Assembly (NCBI GenBank): GCA_900473685.1
Contig: UCNE01000016.1
Span: 1-64,000, forward strand
Direction of reading: 5' to 3'
DNA: 64,000 nucleotides
DNA from: Hyphomicrobiales bacterium
Lineage (GTDB): Bacteria; Pseudomonadota; Alphaproteobacteria; Rhizobiales; Rhizobiaceae
Position numbers and translations under genes: made by a program. Under the pieces are notes generated by a model that saw only the letters and a list, made by a program, of their open reading frames with translations, made no database searches and had not been told where the DNA came from. Each line of letters starts with the position of its first letter. The stretch's first letter is position 1. Of the stretch, positions 25,489-33,296 are shown piece by piece.

Positions 25489-26205
25489 TCAGCTCCCCTT
25501 TGTCGTGAATGACCCATTACTTTCGTATTGAACGTTGACTACCGTGTATCCAGCGGTAAAATCGCACTCTGCAACCTGGTTTGTTCCGTACGTCACAATC
25601 TCCCCGACAGACACAGCTCCAACCTTCACGTAATATGTTGCATATGGCGCGCAATATACTTGACCGTTGGGAAGCGGATCGATGAAGCTCGACAATGTAA
25701 TGCTTCCGTCCTGGTTGATGGCCGCGCACCCGCAATAGAGCTGCGGCACAGGCGCAGGCGTGTAGGACGGGACCTGGATGCCGAAGAAACCTGAAACCAG
25801 GCCCGCCTGGTAGGTTGCAGCCGACAAGCCCAAGGGGCTTATTGTCAGGGTGGAAAAATTGTTGACCCGCTGGCCTGGTGTCGACGTCGTCAAGTCGATC
25901 GGCTGCACCGCAGCCGCGCTGCTGATTGCGCTTTTGGCGCTGGCCACTGCGATGCTCGCATTGAATTTTATCTGGGACGCGGATGTGGCGGTACTTTTTG
26001 CACCGGCATAATTTTGGGCATCGAAGCTAAAATCCAGCTGTGCGCCGGAGCTGGCATTGGGTGCGAGAGTTCCGGACGCCAGGCTGCTGGACAGGATCGT
26101 GGGCGTAGCACCGGAACTGTTAAAAGACGCCTGCTTCTGGAAGGCGTAGAAAGACATGGTCTGCGCCGCCATGTTTTTGATGATGATGCTGTATTGCGAA
26201 GCCAT
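25489..26205 (-). CDS. Unknown beta-rich protein, paralogue of the next upstream gene
   Basis: A 238-residue protein without a recognised domain, signal peptide or membrane segment. It aligns end to end with the 26.4-27.0 kb product: an N-terminal strand then S-F-Y-A-F-Q-K-Q, a central I-S-P-L-G-L-S, Y-T-P-A-P, G-S-I-T-L-S-S-F, A-T-Y-Y-V-K-V-G and C-D-F-T-A-G-Y-T-V-V-N-V. The fixed cysteines and aromatic pairs suggest a compact all-beta fold, perhaps lectin- or toxin-like, but that is a guess. GGGAGG lies 9 nt before the start. Codon use is more AT-rich than in flanking operons. Confidence 0.75.
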   Translation of the reverse strand: MASQYSIIIKNMAAQTMSFYAFQKQASFNSSGATPTILSSSLASGTLAPNASSGAQLDFSFDAQNYAGAKSTATSASQIKFNASIAVASAKSAISSAAAVQPIDLTTSTPGQRVNNFSTLTISPLGLSAATYQAGLVSGFFGIQVPSYTPAPVPQLYCGCAAINQDGSITLSSFIDPLPNGQVYCAPYATYYVKVGAVSVGEIVTYGTNQVAECDFTAGYTVVNVQYESNGSFTTKGS

Positions 26206-26358
26206 GAGGGTCTACCTCCCAGGTGCCACCCGGCTCCCTGAAATGATCATTGATGTACGAAAGAACTGGGTGGCGCCGGACAGCGGCCGTTCGGTCGAGC
26301 CGGGTGGGCGGATTCGTTCACCCGCCCACCCGTGTACGCTCGAACCAGATGACCAAAA

Positions 26359-27024
26359 TTACTGAATGATCGTCGTTCCCCACGAGCCATCCGCATTCAG
26401 GGTGACGTTGATGATCGAATGACCGCCGGTGAAATCGCAAACAGCTGCGTTGACGCTGGAGGTCGAGAAGTTCATGACGGTTCCCGGCGTGTAGCTGCCC
26501 GTTTGGACGTAGTATGTCAGAATCGGCTGGCAATCCGTGTTGTTGTTCGGGTTTGCCACCACGAAGTTCGACAGGGCGATGCCTCCATTGACCTCGACAG
26601 CCGACCCAACGTTGTAGATTGCCGGCGGCGAATAGACCGGAGTGGTGATCCGGAACGCACCCGGTTGGACGCCGGTGCTATTCGTCGGCTGCGTCAATCC
26701 CAGCGGACCGACGGATGCGGTGGTCCAATCATTGGCCGGGCCGGAGGTGGGCGCCAGGTCGATGGCCCGGCTGGCGGAGGAGTAGCCTGAAGACTGCCCG
26801 ACCTGGGGTGTACTATGCGCCTGCTGGATACCGGCATAGAACTGCATGTTCACCTGAAAGGTCAGGGTAGACCCCGTGGTAGCGTAGTTTCCCAAGCTGT
26901 CGGAATAGAGGCTGTTGCTGTAAACCGTCGCGCCGCCTGTGTAGACTGCCGGCTGCTGAAAGAAATAGAATTGCTGTGTTGCGGGCTCAAGATTGGTGAC
27001 ATTGATCGTCAGGAGCGTGGACAT
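26359..27024 (-). CDS. Unknown beta-rich protein, paralogue of the next downstream gene
   Basis: A 221-residue protein; I choose ATG 27024 because GGAG lies 8 nt upstream. No domain is recognised. The regions shared with the neighbouring paralogue are Q-F-Y-F-F-Q-Q-P near residue 18, A-I-D-L near 91, V-G-P-L-G-L, Y-S-P-P-A, L-T-Y-Y-V-Q-T-G and C-D-F-T-G-G-H-S-I-I-N-V near the C-terminus. It has no signal peptide, so it is either cytoplasmic or exported by a dedicated route. The pair probably arose by tandem duplication. Confidence 0.75.
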   Translation of the reverse strand: MSTLLTINVTNLEPATQQFYFFQQPAVYTGGATVYSNSLYSDSLGNYATTGSTLTFQVNMQFYAGIQQAHSTPQVGQSSGYSSASRAIDLAPTSGPANDWTTASVGPLGLTQPTNSTGVQPGAFRITTPVYSPPAIYNVGSAVEVNGGIALSNFVVANPNNNTDCQPILTYYVQTGSYTPGTVMNFSTSSVNAAVCDFTGGHSIINVTLNADGSWGTTIIQ

Positions 27025-27199
27025 CGATAGTTCTCCGGTTTGAGTTCGGTAAGGGGTTGATTTTGCCTCTGCCGGCTGCTTGCGGCGTTTCCGTACCACA
27101 TCCATCAGTTGCATACCCCGAAGAAACTATTGCGGTATCCCTGTCGAATTTACCACTTAAGGCTGTTTACTTCCGGTGAAACAATCAAAGGATTTTAAC

Positions 27200-27580
27200 T
27201 CACGGTTGAGCGTGTCCTGATTGATCGGATGCCGGCACTTTCGGTATCTCTGCGGTCAGGCCGATAAAGAGCTTGGTGACCCGCACCGGACGTTCGCGCA
27301 GCTTGCCGATGAGGTCGAGTTCCAGCTCGCTCAATTGATCCGGCCGCAGCCAGTCCGGCCCGTTTCGCCCCATTAAAAGCCAGTCGAGGGAGACATTGAG
27401 CAGCGCGGCGAGCGTGCGGGCGTGATCCACGGACATGGCGTGTCCTTGTATCCATTTCGTGATCGCCGCCGGCGAAATGGAAAGCTCAGCCGCAAGCGCC
27501 ATCGCCTTGCGATGGCCGCTTGCGATCATCGCCTGCTTGAGCCGGCTGCCACGCGCTCTGTCAATTCTGGGCTGGTCCAT
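27200..27580 (-). CDS. XRE/Cro-CI-type helix-turn-helix regulator
   Basis: A 126-residue protein with an N-terminal helix-turn-helix: K-A-M-A-L-A-A-E-L-S-I-S-P-A-A-I-T-K-W precedes A-R-T-L-A-A-L-L-N-V-S-L-D-W-L-L, a phage-repressor-like layout. The C-terminal 45 residues are unassigned. AGGGG lies 7 nt before the ATG. It is upstream of, and on the same strand as, the three unknown genes, and faces the palindrome at 27633-27646. Confidence 0.8.
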   Translation of the reverse strand: MDQPRIDRARGSRLKQAMIASGHRKAMALAAELSISPAAITKWIQGHAMSVDHARTLAALLNVSLDWLLMGRNGPDWLRPDQLSELELDLIGKLRERPVRVTKLFIGLTAEIPKVPASDQSGHAQP

Positions 27581-27632
27581 TGATCTACCCCTGAAATCAA
27601 TCAGAAGTAGATATAATAAAACTTATACGAGT

Positions 27633-27646
27633 AGGAAATATTTCCT
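27633..27646. promoter_or_regulatory. Palindrome upstream of the XRE gene
   Basis: AGGAAATATTTCCT is a perfect 14-bp palindrome 53 nt before the XRE start, beside AT-rich TATAA-like sequence. It is a plausible autoregulatory operator. From 27647 to 27892 I see no other feature; the open frames there have no ribosome site and poor codon use. Confidence 0.45.
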
Positions 27647-27892
27647 TTATATAGCGGAAATTCGCCAAGGCCTGGTATCGAAAGCAGACCGCCTGGCAAT
27701 AAGCCCGCTTCAGGCGCGCGAGGACGATGGGCGCACCCAAAGCCATCGAAACCAGAGAGAATCAAGTGATGGTATAGGCGAGATGACTTTGCGGCAGCCG
27801 ATCTCGGCCGACCTGCCAGAGGGCCGCGGGGATAGGGCGCACCATCGGCATCACCGGATTGACGGACGGAACCGCCAGCGCGCACCTGCAGG

Positions 27893-27915
27893 GCATGCCG
27901 AATCTACCGGCATGC
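27893..27915. repeat. Inverted repeat overlapping the long hairpin
   Basis: GCATGCCG and CGGCATGC form a perfect 8-bp stem with a 7-nt loop. Its last four bases are the first four of the long hairpin at 27912, so the two structures would exclude each other in RNA. Confidence 0.6.
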
Positions 27916-27965
27916 TTTGACATCTGCAGCGCCGTGGCCTCACGACGCTGCAGATGTCAAAGCAT
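27912..27965. repeat. Long near-perfect hairpin (54 nt)
   Basis: Two 20-nt arms, 27912-27931 and 27946-27965, are exactly complementary. The 14 nt between them fold further (CGTG-GCCT-CACG), leaving one mismatch and a 4-nt loop. It lies 98 nt beyond the rpsU stop, after a separate terminator hairpin. Function is unknown: part of a small RNA, a processing site, or a repeat element. Confidence 0.75.
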
Positions 27966-27997
27966 CTCAAATTTCAGATATTTGACACAACGAAACG

Positions 27998-28024
27998 AGG
28001 CGCGTCCGGATACCGGACGCGCCT
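27998..28024 (-). terminator. Terminator hairpin of rpsU
   Basis: A perfect 12-bp GC-rich stem (AGGCGCGTCCGG / CCGGACGCGCCT) with a 3-nt loop begins 39 nt after the rpsU stop. On the minus strand it is followed by the T-rich sequence CGTTTCGTTG. Confidence 0.75.
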
Positions 28025-28062
28025 TGGACCAAAAGCCCAAATCTCGTCGGAAGCTGCCGCTA

Positions 28063-28296
28063 TTAGCGGGTTGGCTTCTTCTTCGGTGCCGGCAGCAGGC
28101 CTTCGCGCTGAAGCTGCTTGCGCGCATTCTTGCGCTGGCGGCTGATGGCTTCAGCCTTCTGGCGCGCCTTTTTGACGGACGGCTTTTCGTATGCTTCCCG
28201 CATACGCATTTCACGGAAGACGCCTTCGCGCTGAAGCTTCTTCTTCAACACTCGGAGAGCCTGATCGACGTTGTTGTCGCGAACCAATACTTGCAT
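28063..28296 (-). CDS. rpsU: 30S ribosomal protein S21
   Basis: A 77-residue basic protein matching S21 throughout: an N-terminal [14 protein letters not shown], the conserved L-K-K-K-L-Q-R-E-G central segment, and R-R-like basic repeats with K-K-K-P at the C-terminus typical of rhizobial S21. S21 sits at the 3' end of 16S rRNA in the 30S platform and aids initiation. Rhizobia often carry more than one copy, so this need not be the housekeeping one. Confidence 0.95.
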   Translation of the reverse strand: MQVLVRDNNVDQALRVLKKKLQREGVFREMRMREAYEKPSVKKARQKAEAISRQRKNARKQLQREGLLPAPKKKPTR

Positions 28297-28633
28297 GTGA
28301 ATCTTTCAAAGTCTGATGTTCACTAGAGATGGCAGGGGCAGTAGAGCAATTTACGAACCAAATCCAGAGCGTAAGGCAAAATTTCTCACATAATCTGCCT
28401 AGTCTTTCGCTCAGACCCTCAAATTTTAGCAGGAACCCCCTTCATCAATCCGGTGGTTTTCCGCTGCGAACGTTGAAAACGGGGTCCAGCGCTGTCAGCC
28501 AAAGCCGAGATTCTCATGGCCTTGCATCCTGTTTCGTTTTCGCGGCAACCACATTGGACATAGGAATCGCCCGTCCAGTGATCGCACTCCATGCGCCAAA
28601 GACAAAGGTCATACCAGCACTTGACGCTCGAAT
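28297..28633. other. Non-coding region between rpsU and the cobalamin-riboswitch operon
   Basis: This region holds the divergent promoters of rpsU and the cobalamin-transport operon. I see no supported gene. The palindrome at 28634 and the riboswitch at 28725 follow. Confidence 0.5.
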
Positions 28634-28648
28634 TGTTATTAAATAACA
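28634..28648. promoter_or_regulatory. Zur-like palindrome upstream of the riboswitch
   Basis: TGTTATTAAATAACA is a perfect palindrome (7-bp arms around one base) resembling the TGTTAT-N3-ATAACA boxes bound by Zur in alphaproteobacteria. It lies about 77 nt before the riboswitch fold, where a promoter would be. The assignment rests on resemblance only. Confidence 0.35.
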
Positions 28649-28724
28649 TTACATCCGCAACGAGGATACGAAACCATCGGGATCCGGCGTTGCCTGGTCG
28701 GCGGAATCGTGCGAGATGTCGCGC

Positions 28725-28912
28725 TGATGGTGCTGCTTCCAGGTGACCCTGGAGCGGCTGAAAAGGGAACACGGTGAGGATGACCCATTAGGGGCCAAAA
28801 CCGTGGCTGCCCCCGCAACTGTAAGCGGAGAGTGCATTCACAACATCCCACTGGCCGAAAGCCGGGAAGGGGTGGATGCGCACTGACCCGCGAGCCAGGA
28901 GACCTGCCATCA
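28725..28912 (+). ncRNA. Cobalamin (B12) riboswitch
   Basis: Conserved AdoCbl-riboswitch elements appear in order: AAAAGGGAACACGGTG near 28760, GCCAAAACCGTGGCTGCC near 28793, the CCCGCAACTGTAAGCGGA core near 28811, CCGGGAAGGG near 28863, and the B12 box GAGCCAGGAGACCTGCC ending near 28908. TGATGG (28725) and CCATCA (28907) can close the P1 stem. It lies upstream of the DUF1636/importer operon, which it should repress when cobalamin is plentiful. Confidence 0.95.
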
Positions 28913-29034
28913 TCGATGATCAACTGCAACGGACGGGGTGTTCCGATGGAAAAAGTCTGGCTTGAAAGCAACGTTTTTGCGCGTTTGCGCTTTGTCGCCA
29001 TGTGGACTCCGGACGTCGCCACCGGGGATAAGAC

Positions 29035-29442
29035 ATGGCACACCATCCACAGCACATCATAACCGTCTGCACCGATTGCCGGATCACCGGCACCGCGTGC
29101 CGCCCGGGACTGGAGCTGCTCGCCCGCCTCAATGACAGCCTGTCGCGCATGGGCGCTGCCAGCCGGCCTGATTTCTCCATCGAGGGCACCGTCTGCATGG
29201 CCGGCTGCAAGCGTCCCTGCACGATCGCGTTCCAGGCGAGCGGCAAGGCGACTTATCTGTTTGGCGATATCGCGCCAGACACGGATATCGCAGCGCTGGT
29301 GGATTTCGCCGCTATCTATGCCGAACGGCCGGATGGCCTGACACGTGAGGCCGAACGCCCCCGAGGCCTCGGTGGCAAGACCGTCGCCCGAATCCCGGCG
29401 GCATTCCTTGTGTCGGAACATCACGCAGAGCGCATTCAATGA
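29035..29442 (+). CDS. DUF1636 cysteine-rich protein in the B12-regulated operon
   Basis: A 135-residue protein with six cysteines in two clusters: C12-x2-C15-x6-C22 and C54-x3-C58-x3-C62. The pattern recalls small metal- or iron-sulfur-binding (thioredoxin-like ferredoxin) proteins, and the family is annotated only as DUF1636. It is the first gene after the cobalamin riboswitch and is followed 24 nt later by the ABC ATPase. A role in corrinoid or cobalt handling is therefore likely but unproven. Confidence 0.82.
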   Translation: MAHHPQHIITVCTDCRITGTACRPGLELLARLNDSLSRMGAASRPDFSIEGTVCMAGCKRPCTIAFQASGKATYLFGDIAPDTDIAALVDFAAIYAERPDGLTREAERPRGLGGKTVARIPAAFLVSEHHAERIQ

Positions 29443-29466
29443 AACCGTGGTTCCGGGAGACGATCC

Positions 29467-30261
29467 ATGAGCTGTAATCGGCGCGGCGCCAGCCTCAACG
29501 TTTCGGGCGTTAGCTGGGGACCAAAAGCCAACCTGCTTCTCGTTCGCGACGTCAGCTTTTCACTGGAAGCAGGCGACCGGCTTGCCATCGTCGGGCCGAA
29601 CGGCGCCGGCAAGACATCGCTGTTGCGCTGCCTCTATCGCGGCGTCGCCCCCTTGGAGGGCCGGGTCGAAATCGACGGTGACGATACCCGCAAGCTTTCC
29701 GCCCAGGCTATGGCCCGCCGCGTCGCAGTCGTGTTGCAGGAAATGCCGGCTGATTTCCCGTTCACCGTCCTTGATGTGGTGACAATGGGCCGTATTCCGA
29801 GACGCCAGGGCCTGGCAGGCTGGACAGACGAGGATCGTGCCCAGGTGGCTCACTGCCTGGATCATCTCGATCTCGCCACTATGGCCAAGCGCCAGTTCTC
29901 GACGCTCTCGGGCGGCGAGAAGCAGCGAGTGCTGGTGGCCCGGGCGCTGGCGCAGGAGCCGGATATCATCATTCTTGATGAGCCGACCAACCATCTCGAT
30001 ATCCGCCACCAGCTGGAGATTCTTCATCTGCTCTCCGGGCTGGGGCTGACCATCGTCACCACGCTGCACGATATCAACCTGGCCAGCACATTCGCCACCC
30101 ATGTGGCGCTGATGCGGGATGGCCGGATGGTTGGCTTCGGCCTGCCGGACGAGGTGCTGACGCCACACGCGATTTCGGCCACTTTTGGCGTGACCGCCCT
30201 TGCTCATCCGCCACACGGCACCGCCGCCGCGCGTTTTTCATTTTCCCTAAAAACCGCCTGA
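29467..30261 (+). CDS. ABC transporter ATPase, BtuD/FecE family
   Basis: A 264-residue ATPase of the iron-siderophore/B12 group. Walker A is G-P-N-G-A-G-K-T-S, signature L-S-G-G-E-K-Q-R, and Walker B I-I-I-L-D-E-P-T-N-H-L-D. GGGAG precedes ATG 29467 by 7 nt. Being under a cobalamin riboswitch with a binding protein and a FecCD-type permease, it should energise uptake of cobalamin or another corrinoid. Confidence 0.9.
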   Translation: MSCNRRGASLNVSGVSWGPKANLLLVRDVSFSLEAGDRLAIVGPNGAGKTSLLRCLYRGVAPLEGRVEIDGDDTRKLSAQAMARRVAVVLQEMPADFPFTVLDVVTMGRIPRRQGLAGWTDEDRAQVAHCLDHLDLATMAKRQFSTLSGGEKQRVLVARALAQEPDIIILDEPTNHLDIRHQLEILHLLSGLGLTIVTTLHDINLASTFATHVALMRDGRMVGFGLPDEVLTPHAISATFGVTALAHPPHGTAAARFSFSLKTA

Positions 30262-30277
30262 ACCGAAAGGACCAACC

Positions 30278-31240
30278 ATGCCCTCTTTCCGCCTGCTCGC
30301 CTCCGCCGCGGGTTTCCTCGCCACGGCACTGGTCGCGCTACCTGCCTTCGCCTATCCGGTCACCGTCAAGAGCTGCAATCGCGAGGTCACCTTCGATGCC
30401 GCACCGAAGCGGGCGATTTCCAATGACGTCAATCTCACCGAGATGATGCTGGCTTTGCAACTGCAGGACCACATGGTCGGGTATACCGGTATTTCCGGCT
30501 GGAAGACGCTGGATGAAAAGCTGCGCGAAGGCATCAAAGCGCTCCCCGAGCTGTCGGAAAAATATCCGACCAAGGAAGTCCTGCTCAACGCCGATGCCGA
30601 TTTCTTTTTCGCCGGCTGGAACTACGGCATGAAAGTCGGCGGCGAAGTGACGCCGGAAACGCTCGATCCCTTCAAGATCAAGGTCTACGAGCTGACGGAA
30701 TCCTGCATCCATATCATGGCAAGGGCCAAGCCGACGATGAACGACATGTTTGTCGACATCCTCAATCTCGGCGCGATCTTCGGTGTCGACGACAGGGCCA
30801 AGGCCCTCGTCGCGGGTTATGAAAAAGGGCTTGCCGATATCAAGAGCCGGATTGGTGAGGTCAAGCAGCCCGTACGTGTCTTTGTCTACGATTCCGGCAC
30901 AGAAAAACCATTTACGTCCGGACGGTTCGGCATACCAACCGCGATGATCGAGGCCGCTGGTGGCGCCAACATCATGGAAGATGTGGAAAAAAGCTGGACC
31001 GAAATATCCTGGGAGCCGGTGATCGAGCGCAATCCGCAGGTGATCGTCATTGTCAATTATGGCGATGTCACCGCCGAACAGAAGATCGCCTTCATGAAGG
31101 AAAATCCTGCCTTCAAGAGCCTTGATGCCGTCAAGAATGACCGTTTCGTTGTGCTCGATTATGTCGAAGCGACACCCGGCCCGCGCAACATCGACGCGAT
31201 CGGCCGCCTGGCCGACGCCTTTCATCCGCGCAACATGTAA
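30278..31240 (+). CDS. Corrinoid/siderophore ABC transporter substrate-binding protein (BtuF-like)
   Basis: A 320-residue periplasmic protein with a Sec signal (cleavage near A-F-A, residue 25). It has the helical-backbone fold of metal-chelate binding proteins: A-P-K-R-A-I-S-N-D-V-N-L-T-E-M-M-L-A-L near residue 40 and W-E-P-V-I-E-R-N-P-Q-V-I-V near 245 are typical of the family. The riboswitch points to cobalamin or a precursor as ligand. A terminator-like hairpin follows directly. Confidence 0.88.
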   Translation: MPSFRLLASAAGFLATALVALPAFAYPVTVKSCNREVTFDAAPKRAISNDVNLTEMMLALQLQDHMVGYTGISGWKTLDEKLREGIKALPELSEKYPTKEVLLNADADFFFAGWNYGMKVGGEVTPETLDPFKIKVYELTESCIHIMARAKPTMNDMFVDILNLGAIFGVDDRAKALVAGYEKGLADIKSRIGEVKQPVRVFVYDSGTEKPFTSGRFGIPTAMIEAAGGANIMEDVEKSWTEISWEPVIERNPQVIVIVNYGDVTAEQKIAFMKENPAFKSLDAVKNDRFVVLDYVEATPGPRNIDAIGRLADAFHPRNM

Positions 31241-31264
31241 CCGCTGCTGATCCGAAACATCCGG

Positions 31265-31294
31265 CCGGGCGGGGCAATCTGCCCGGTTTTTTTT
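31265..31294 (+). terminator. Intrinsic terminator inside the B12-transport operon
   Basis: An 8-bp stem (CCGGGCGG / CTGCCCGG with one G-T pair, 6-nt loop) is followed by eight T residues. It lies between the binding-protein gene and the permease gene, so it should reduce permease transcription relative to the binding protein. Confidence 0.8.
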
Positions 31295-31310
31295 GCTTCC
31301 TGCGCACAAC

Positions 31311-32330
31311 ATGGACCCTGATATGACCGGTGGCCGATTTCTTCTGACGATAACCGTATCGGCGACCCTGATTTGCCTTTGCATCACTGCAGGCGTGTCT
31401 CTGGGCGCCACCCCCATTTCCTTCGGCACCGTCTGGTCCATCGTTGCCAACAAGCTGGCGCCGGGCTTAATCGAGGTTACGTGGTCGGCCGGCCGCGACA
31501 GCATCGTCTGGGATGTCCGTTTTCCGCGCGTCATCCTGGCAGCGCTGGTGGGGGCGGGTCTCGCGGTGGTCGGCACCGTATTGCAGGCCGTCACGCGCAA
31601 TCCGCTGGCTGACCCGCATCTTCTCGGAGTATCCTCCGGCGGAGCGCTTGGCGCGATCCTGGCATTGCTTCACACCGGTCTCATCTTCGGCCTCGTCACC
31701 GTGCCGCTGTTTGCCTTCGCCGGCTCTCTGCTTGCCACCATCGCTGTGGTTGCGGTCACACGCTTTTCAGGACAGGCCGCTGATCGGCTTGTGCTATCGG
31801 GTGTTGCCGTCGCCTTCGTTGCAACAGCGCTTGGCAACCTCTTGATATTTCTCGGCGACCCGCGCGCCGTACATACGGTGGTGTTCTGGATGCTGGGCGG
31901 CCTGGGACTGGCGCAATGGCCGCATCTTGTCTATCCCGCCGCAGTTCTCGGCGTCTGCCTGACATGGCTCGTCCTGCGTGCGCGGGAAATCAACGCGCTG
32001 GCCATGGGCGATGAAACGGCGGCAACACTGGGCATTCCGGTCGCACGTTTCCGGGCACAGCTCTTCGTCGTGACGGCCCTTCTCACCGGGGTCATGGTCG
32101 CCTTTTCCGGTGCCATCGGGTTTATCGGCCTGATGGTGCCGCATTTCGTCCGGCTTGTCGCAGGCAGCGACAATGTCCGTGTCATCCCTTTATCCGCGCT
32201 GGCAGGTGCAGTGGTGCTGGTTCTTGCCGATATCGCCGCCCGCGTTGTCATGGCACCGGAGGATATTCCGATTGGCGTCATAACAGGGCTGGTCGGCGGC
32301 CTGGCCTTCATAGCAATCCTGCGGCGATGA
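31311..32330 (+). CDS. FecCD-family ABC transporter permease (BtuC-like)
   Basis: A protein of 339 residues from ATG 31311 (335 from ATG 31323; neither has a clear ribosome site). It shows the many-helix FecCD pattern: R-F-P-R-V-I-L-A-A-L-V-G-A-G-L-A near residue 65, N-P-L-A-D-P-H-L-L-G-V-S-S-G near 100, and F-I-G-L-M-V-P-H-F-V-R near 267. It should be the channel of the BtuF-like/BtuD-like importer. No TonB-dependent receptor is encoded nearby. Confidence 0.9.
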   Translation: MDPDMTGGRFLLTITVSATLICLCITAGVSLGATPISFGTVWSIVANKLAPGLIEVTWSAGRDSIVWDVRFPRVILAALVGAGLAVVGTVLQAVTRNPLADPHLLGVSSGGALGAILALLHTGLIFGLVTVPLFAFAGSLLATIAVVAVTRFSGQAADRLVLSGVAVAFVATALGNLLIFLGDPRAVHTVVFWMLGGLGLAQWPHLVYPAAVLGVCLTWLVLRAREINALAMGDETAATLGIPVARFRAQLFVVTALLTGVMVAFSGAIGFIGLMVPHFVRLVAGSDNVRVIPLSALAGAVVLVLADIAARVVMAPEDIPIGVITGLVGGLAFIAILRR

Positions 32331-32370
32331 TCCGGTACAACAGCGGAGCTGGACGAGACCTATCTGCCGT

Positions 32371-33009
32371 CTACGCTTTCAAATAACCAATAACGGCATC
32401 GGCAATCATCGTGCGGTGCCGTTCGATCGTGGCGGCTTCTGAAAGGTCACGGCGAAAAATCGAGCCGAACGTATAGCGGTTGGAAACCCGGAAAAAGCAG
32501 AACGCGCTGATCATCATATGAATGTCGATCGGATCGGCCTGTCGCATGAAAACGCGCTGGCTGACCCCACGCTCCAGAATGCCGGCGATGGTCTCGATGA
32601 CGGAGACGTTGAGGTCGCGGATTGCCTCCGAGCGCAGCATATGGGCGGCGTGGTGGATGTTTTCGATGCTGACCAGCCGCACGAAATCCGGATGCGCCTC
32701 GTCATGGTCGAAGGTGGTCGAGATCAGCACCCGCAGGGCCTCTTCCGGCTCCAGATTGGAGAGCTGGAGGTCCGCTTCCAGCGTGCGGATCTTGCGGTAG
32801 GAGCGCTCCAGCACGGCAAGATAGAGGCCTTCCTTGCTGCCAAAGTAATAATAAATCATGCGCTTGGACGTGCGGGTCCGCTCGGCGATGGCATCGACGC
32901 GCCCGCCGGCCAGGCCATGCGTGGAAAATTCTTCCGTCGCCACCTCGAGGATATTTTCCTGGGTACGCTGCGGATCGTTTTTCCTGCCGTTTTCAGCCTT
33001 GCTTGCCAT
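32371..33009 (-). CDS. TetR-family transcriptional regulator
   Basis: A 212-residue regulator with an N-terminal TetR helix-turn-helix (G-G-R-V-D-A-I-A-E-R-T-R-T-S-K-R-M-I-Y-Y-Y-F-G-S-K) and an all-helical effector domain. I start at ATG 33009 with a purine-rich GGGAGG upstream. It is divergent from the TRAP/shikimate operon and faces the promoter-operator at 33139. It likely responds to shikimate, quinate or a protocatechuate-pathway compound. Confidence 0.9.
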   Translation of the reverse strand: MASKAENGRKNDPQRTQENILEVATEEFSTHGLAGGRVDAIAERTRTSKRMIYYYFGSKEGLYLAVLERSYRKIRTLEADLQLSNLEPEEALRVLISTTFDHDEAHPDFVRLVSIENIHHAAHMLRSEAIRDLNVSVIETIAGILERGVSQRVFMRQADPIDIHMMISAFCFFRVSNRYTFGSIFRRDLSEAATIERHRTMIADAVIGYLKA

Positions 33010-33138
33010 GCTCCGCCGCTCCCTCCCGGCGCCTCGCTCGTCCAGTCCGCGTGTCTCCAACACGGGAATCTGCATCCGGCTACCCGGTATGCCCATCAAG
33101 TCATAGTCAGCTTGCAGTCCGCTTTCAATAGATGCCTA

Positions 33139-33161
33139 TTGACATACGTACCAGTTCGTAC
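33139..33161 (+). promoter_or_regulatory. Promoter -35 with overlapping TetR-type operator
   Basis: A consensus TTGACA (33139-33144) is followed by TACGTACCAGTTCGTA (33145-33160), an imperfect palindrome with 12 of 16 symmetric positions, filling the promoter spacer. A repressor bound here would block RNA polymerase at the TRAP operon. Confidence 0.5.
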
Positions 33162-33296
33162 ATTTTGTAATCGCGCCGAATGTTCCTGAGGAGGAGGCAC
33201 CAGCGCGGATATCCCGTTACGGTATTGTGCAGCCGTTGCTGATGCAGCACACGGCAAACAATCGCAACCGGCGGAATCCATCTCGGGAGGACTGGC

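Noticed and set aside
27435..27920. A 161-codon plus-strand frame overlapping the XRE gene
   Set aside because: No ribosome site, mixed composition, and overlap with a convincing helix-turn-helix gene.
27912..27965. Integron attC site or transposon end
   Set aside because: No attC core consensus, integrase, transposase or target duplication is visible.
28639..29439. A minus-strand open frame across the cobalamin riboswitch and DUF1636 gene
   Set aside because: The riboswitch elements and the cysteine motifs of DUF1636 on the plus strand explain the sequence.
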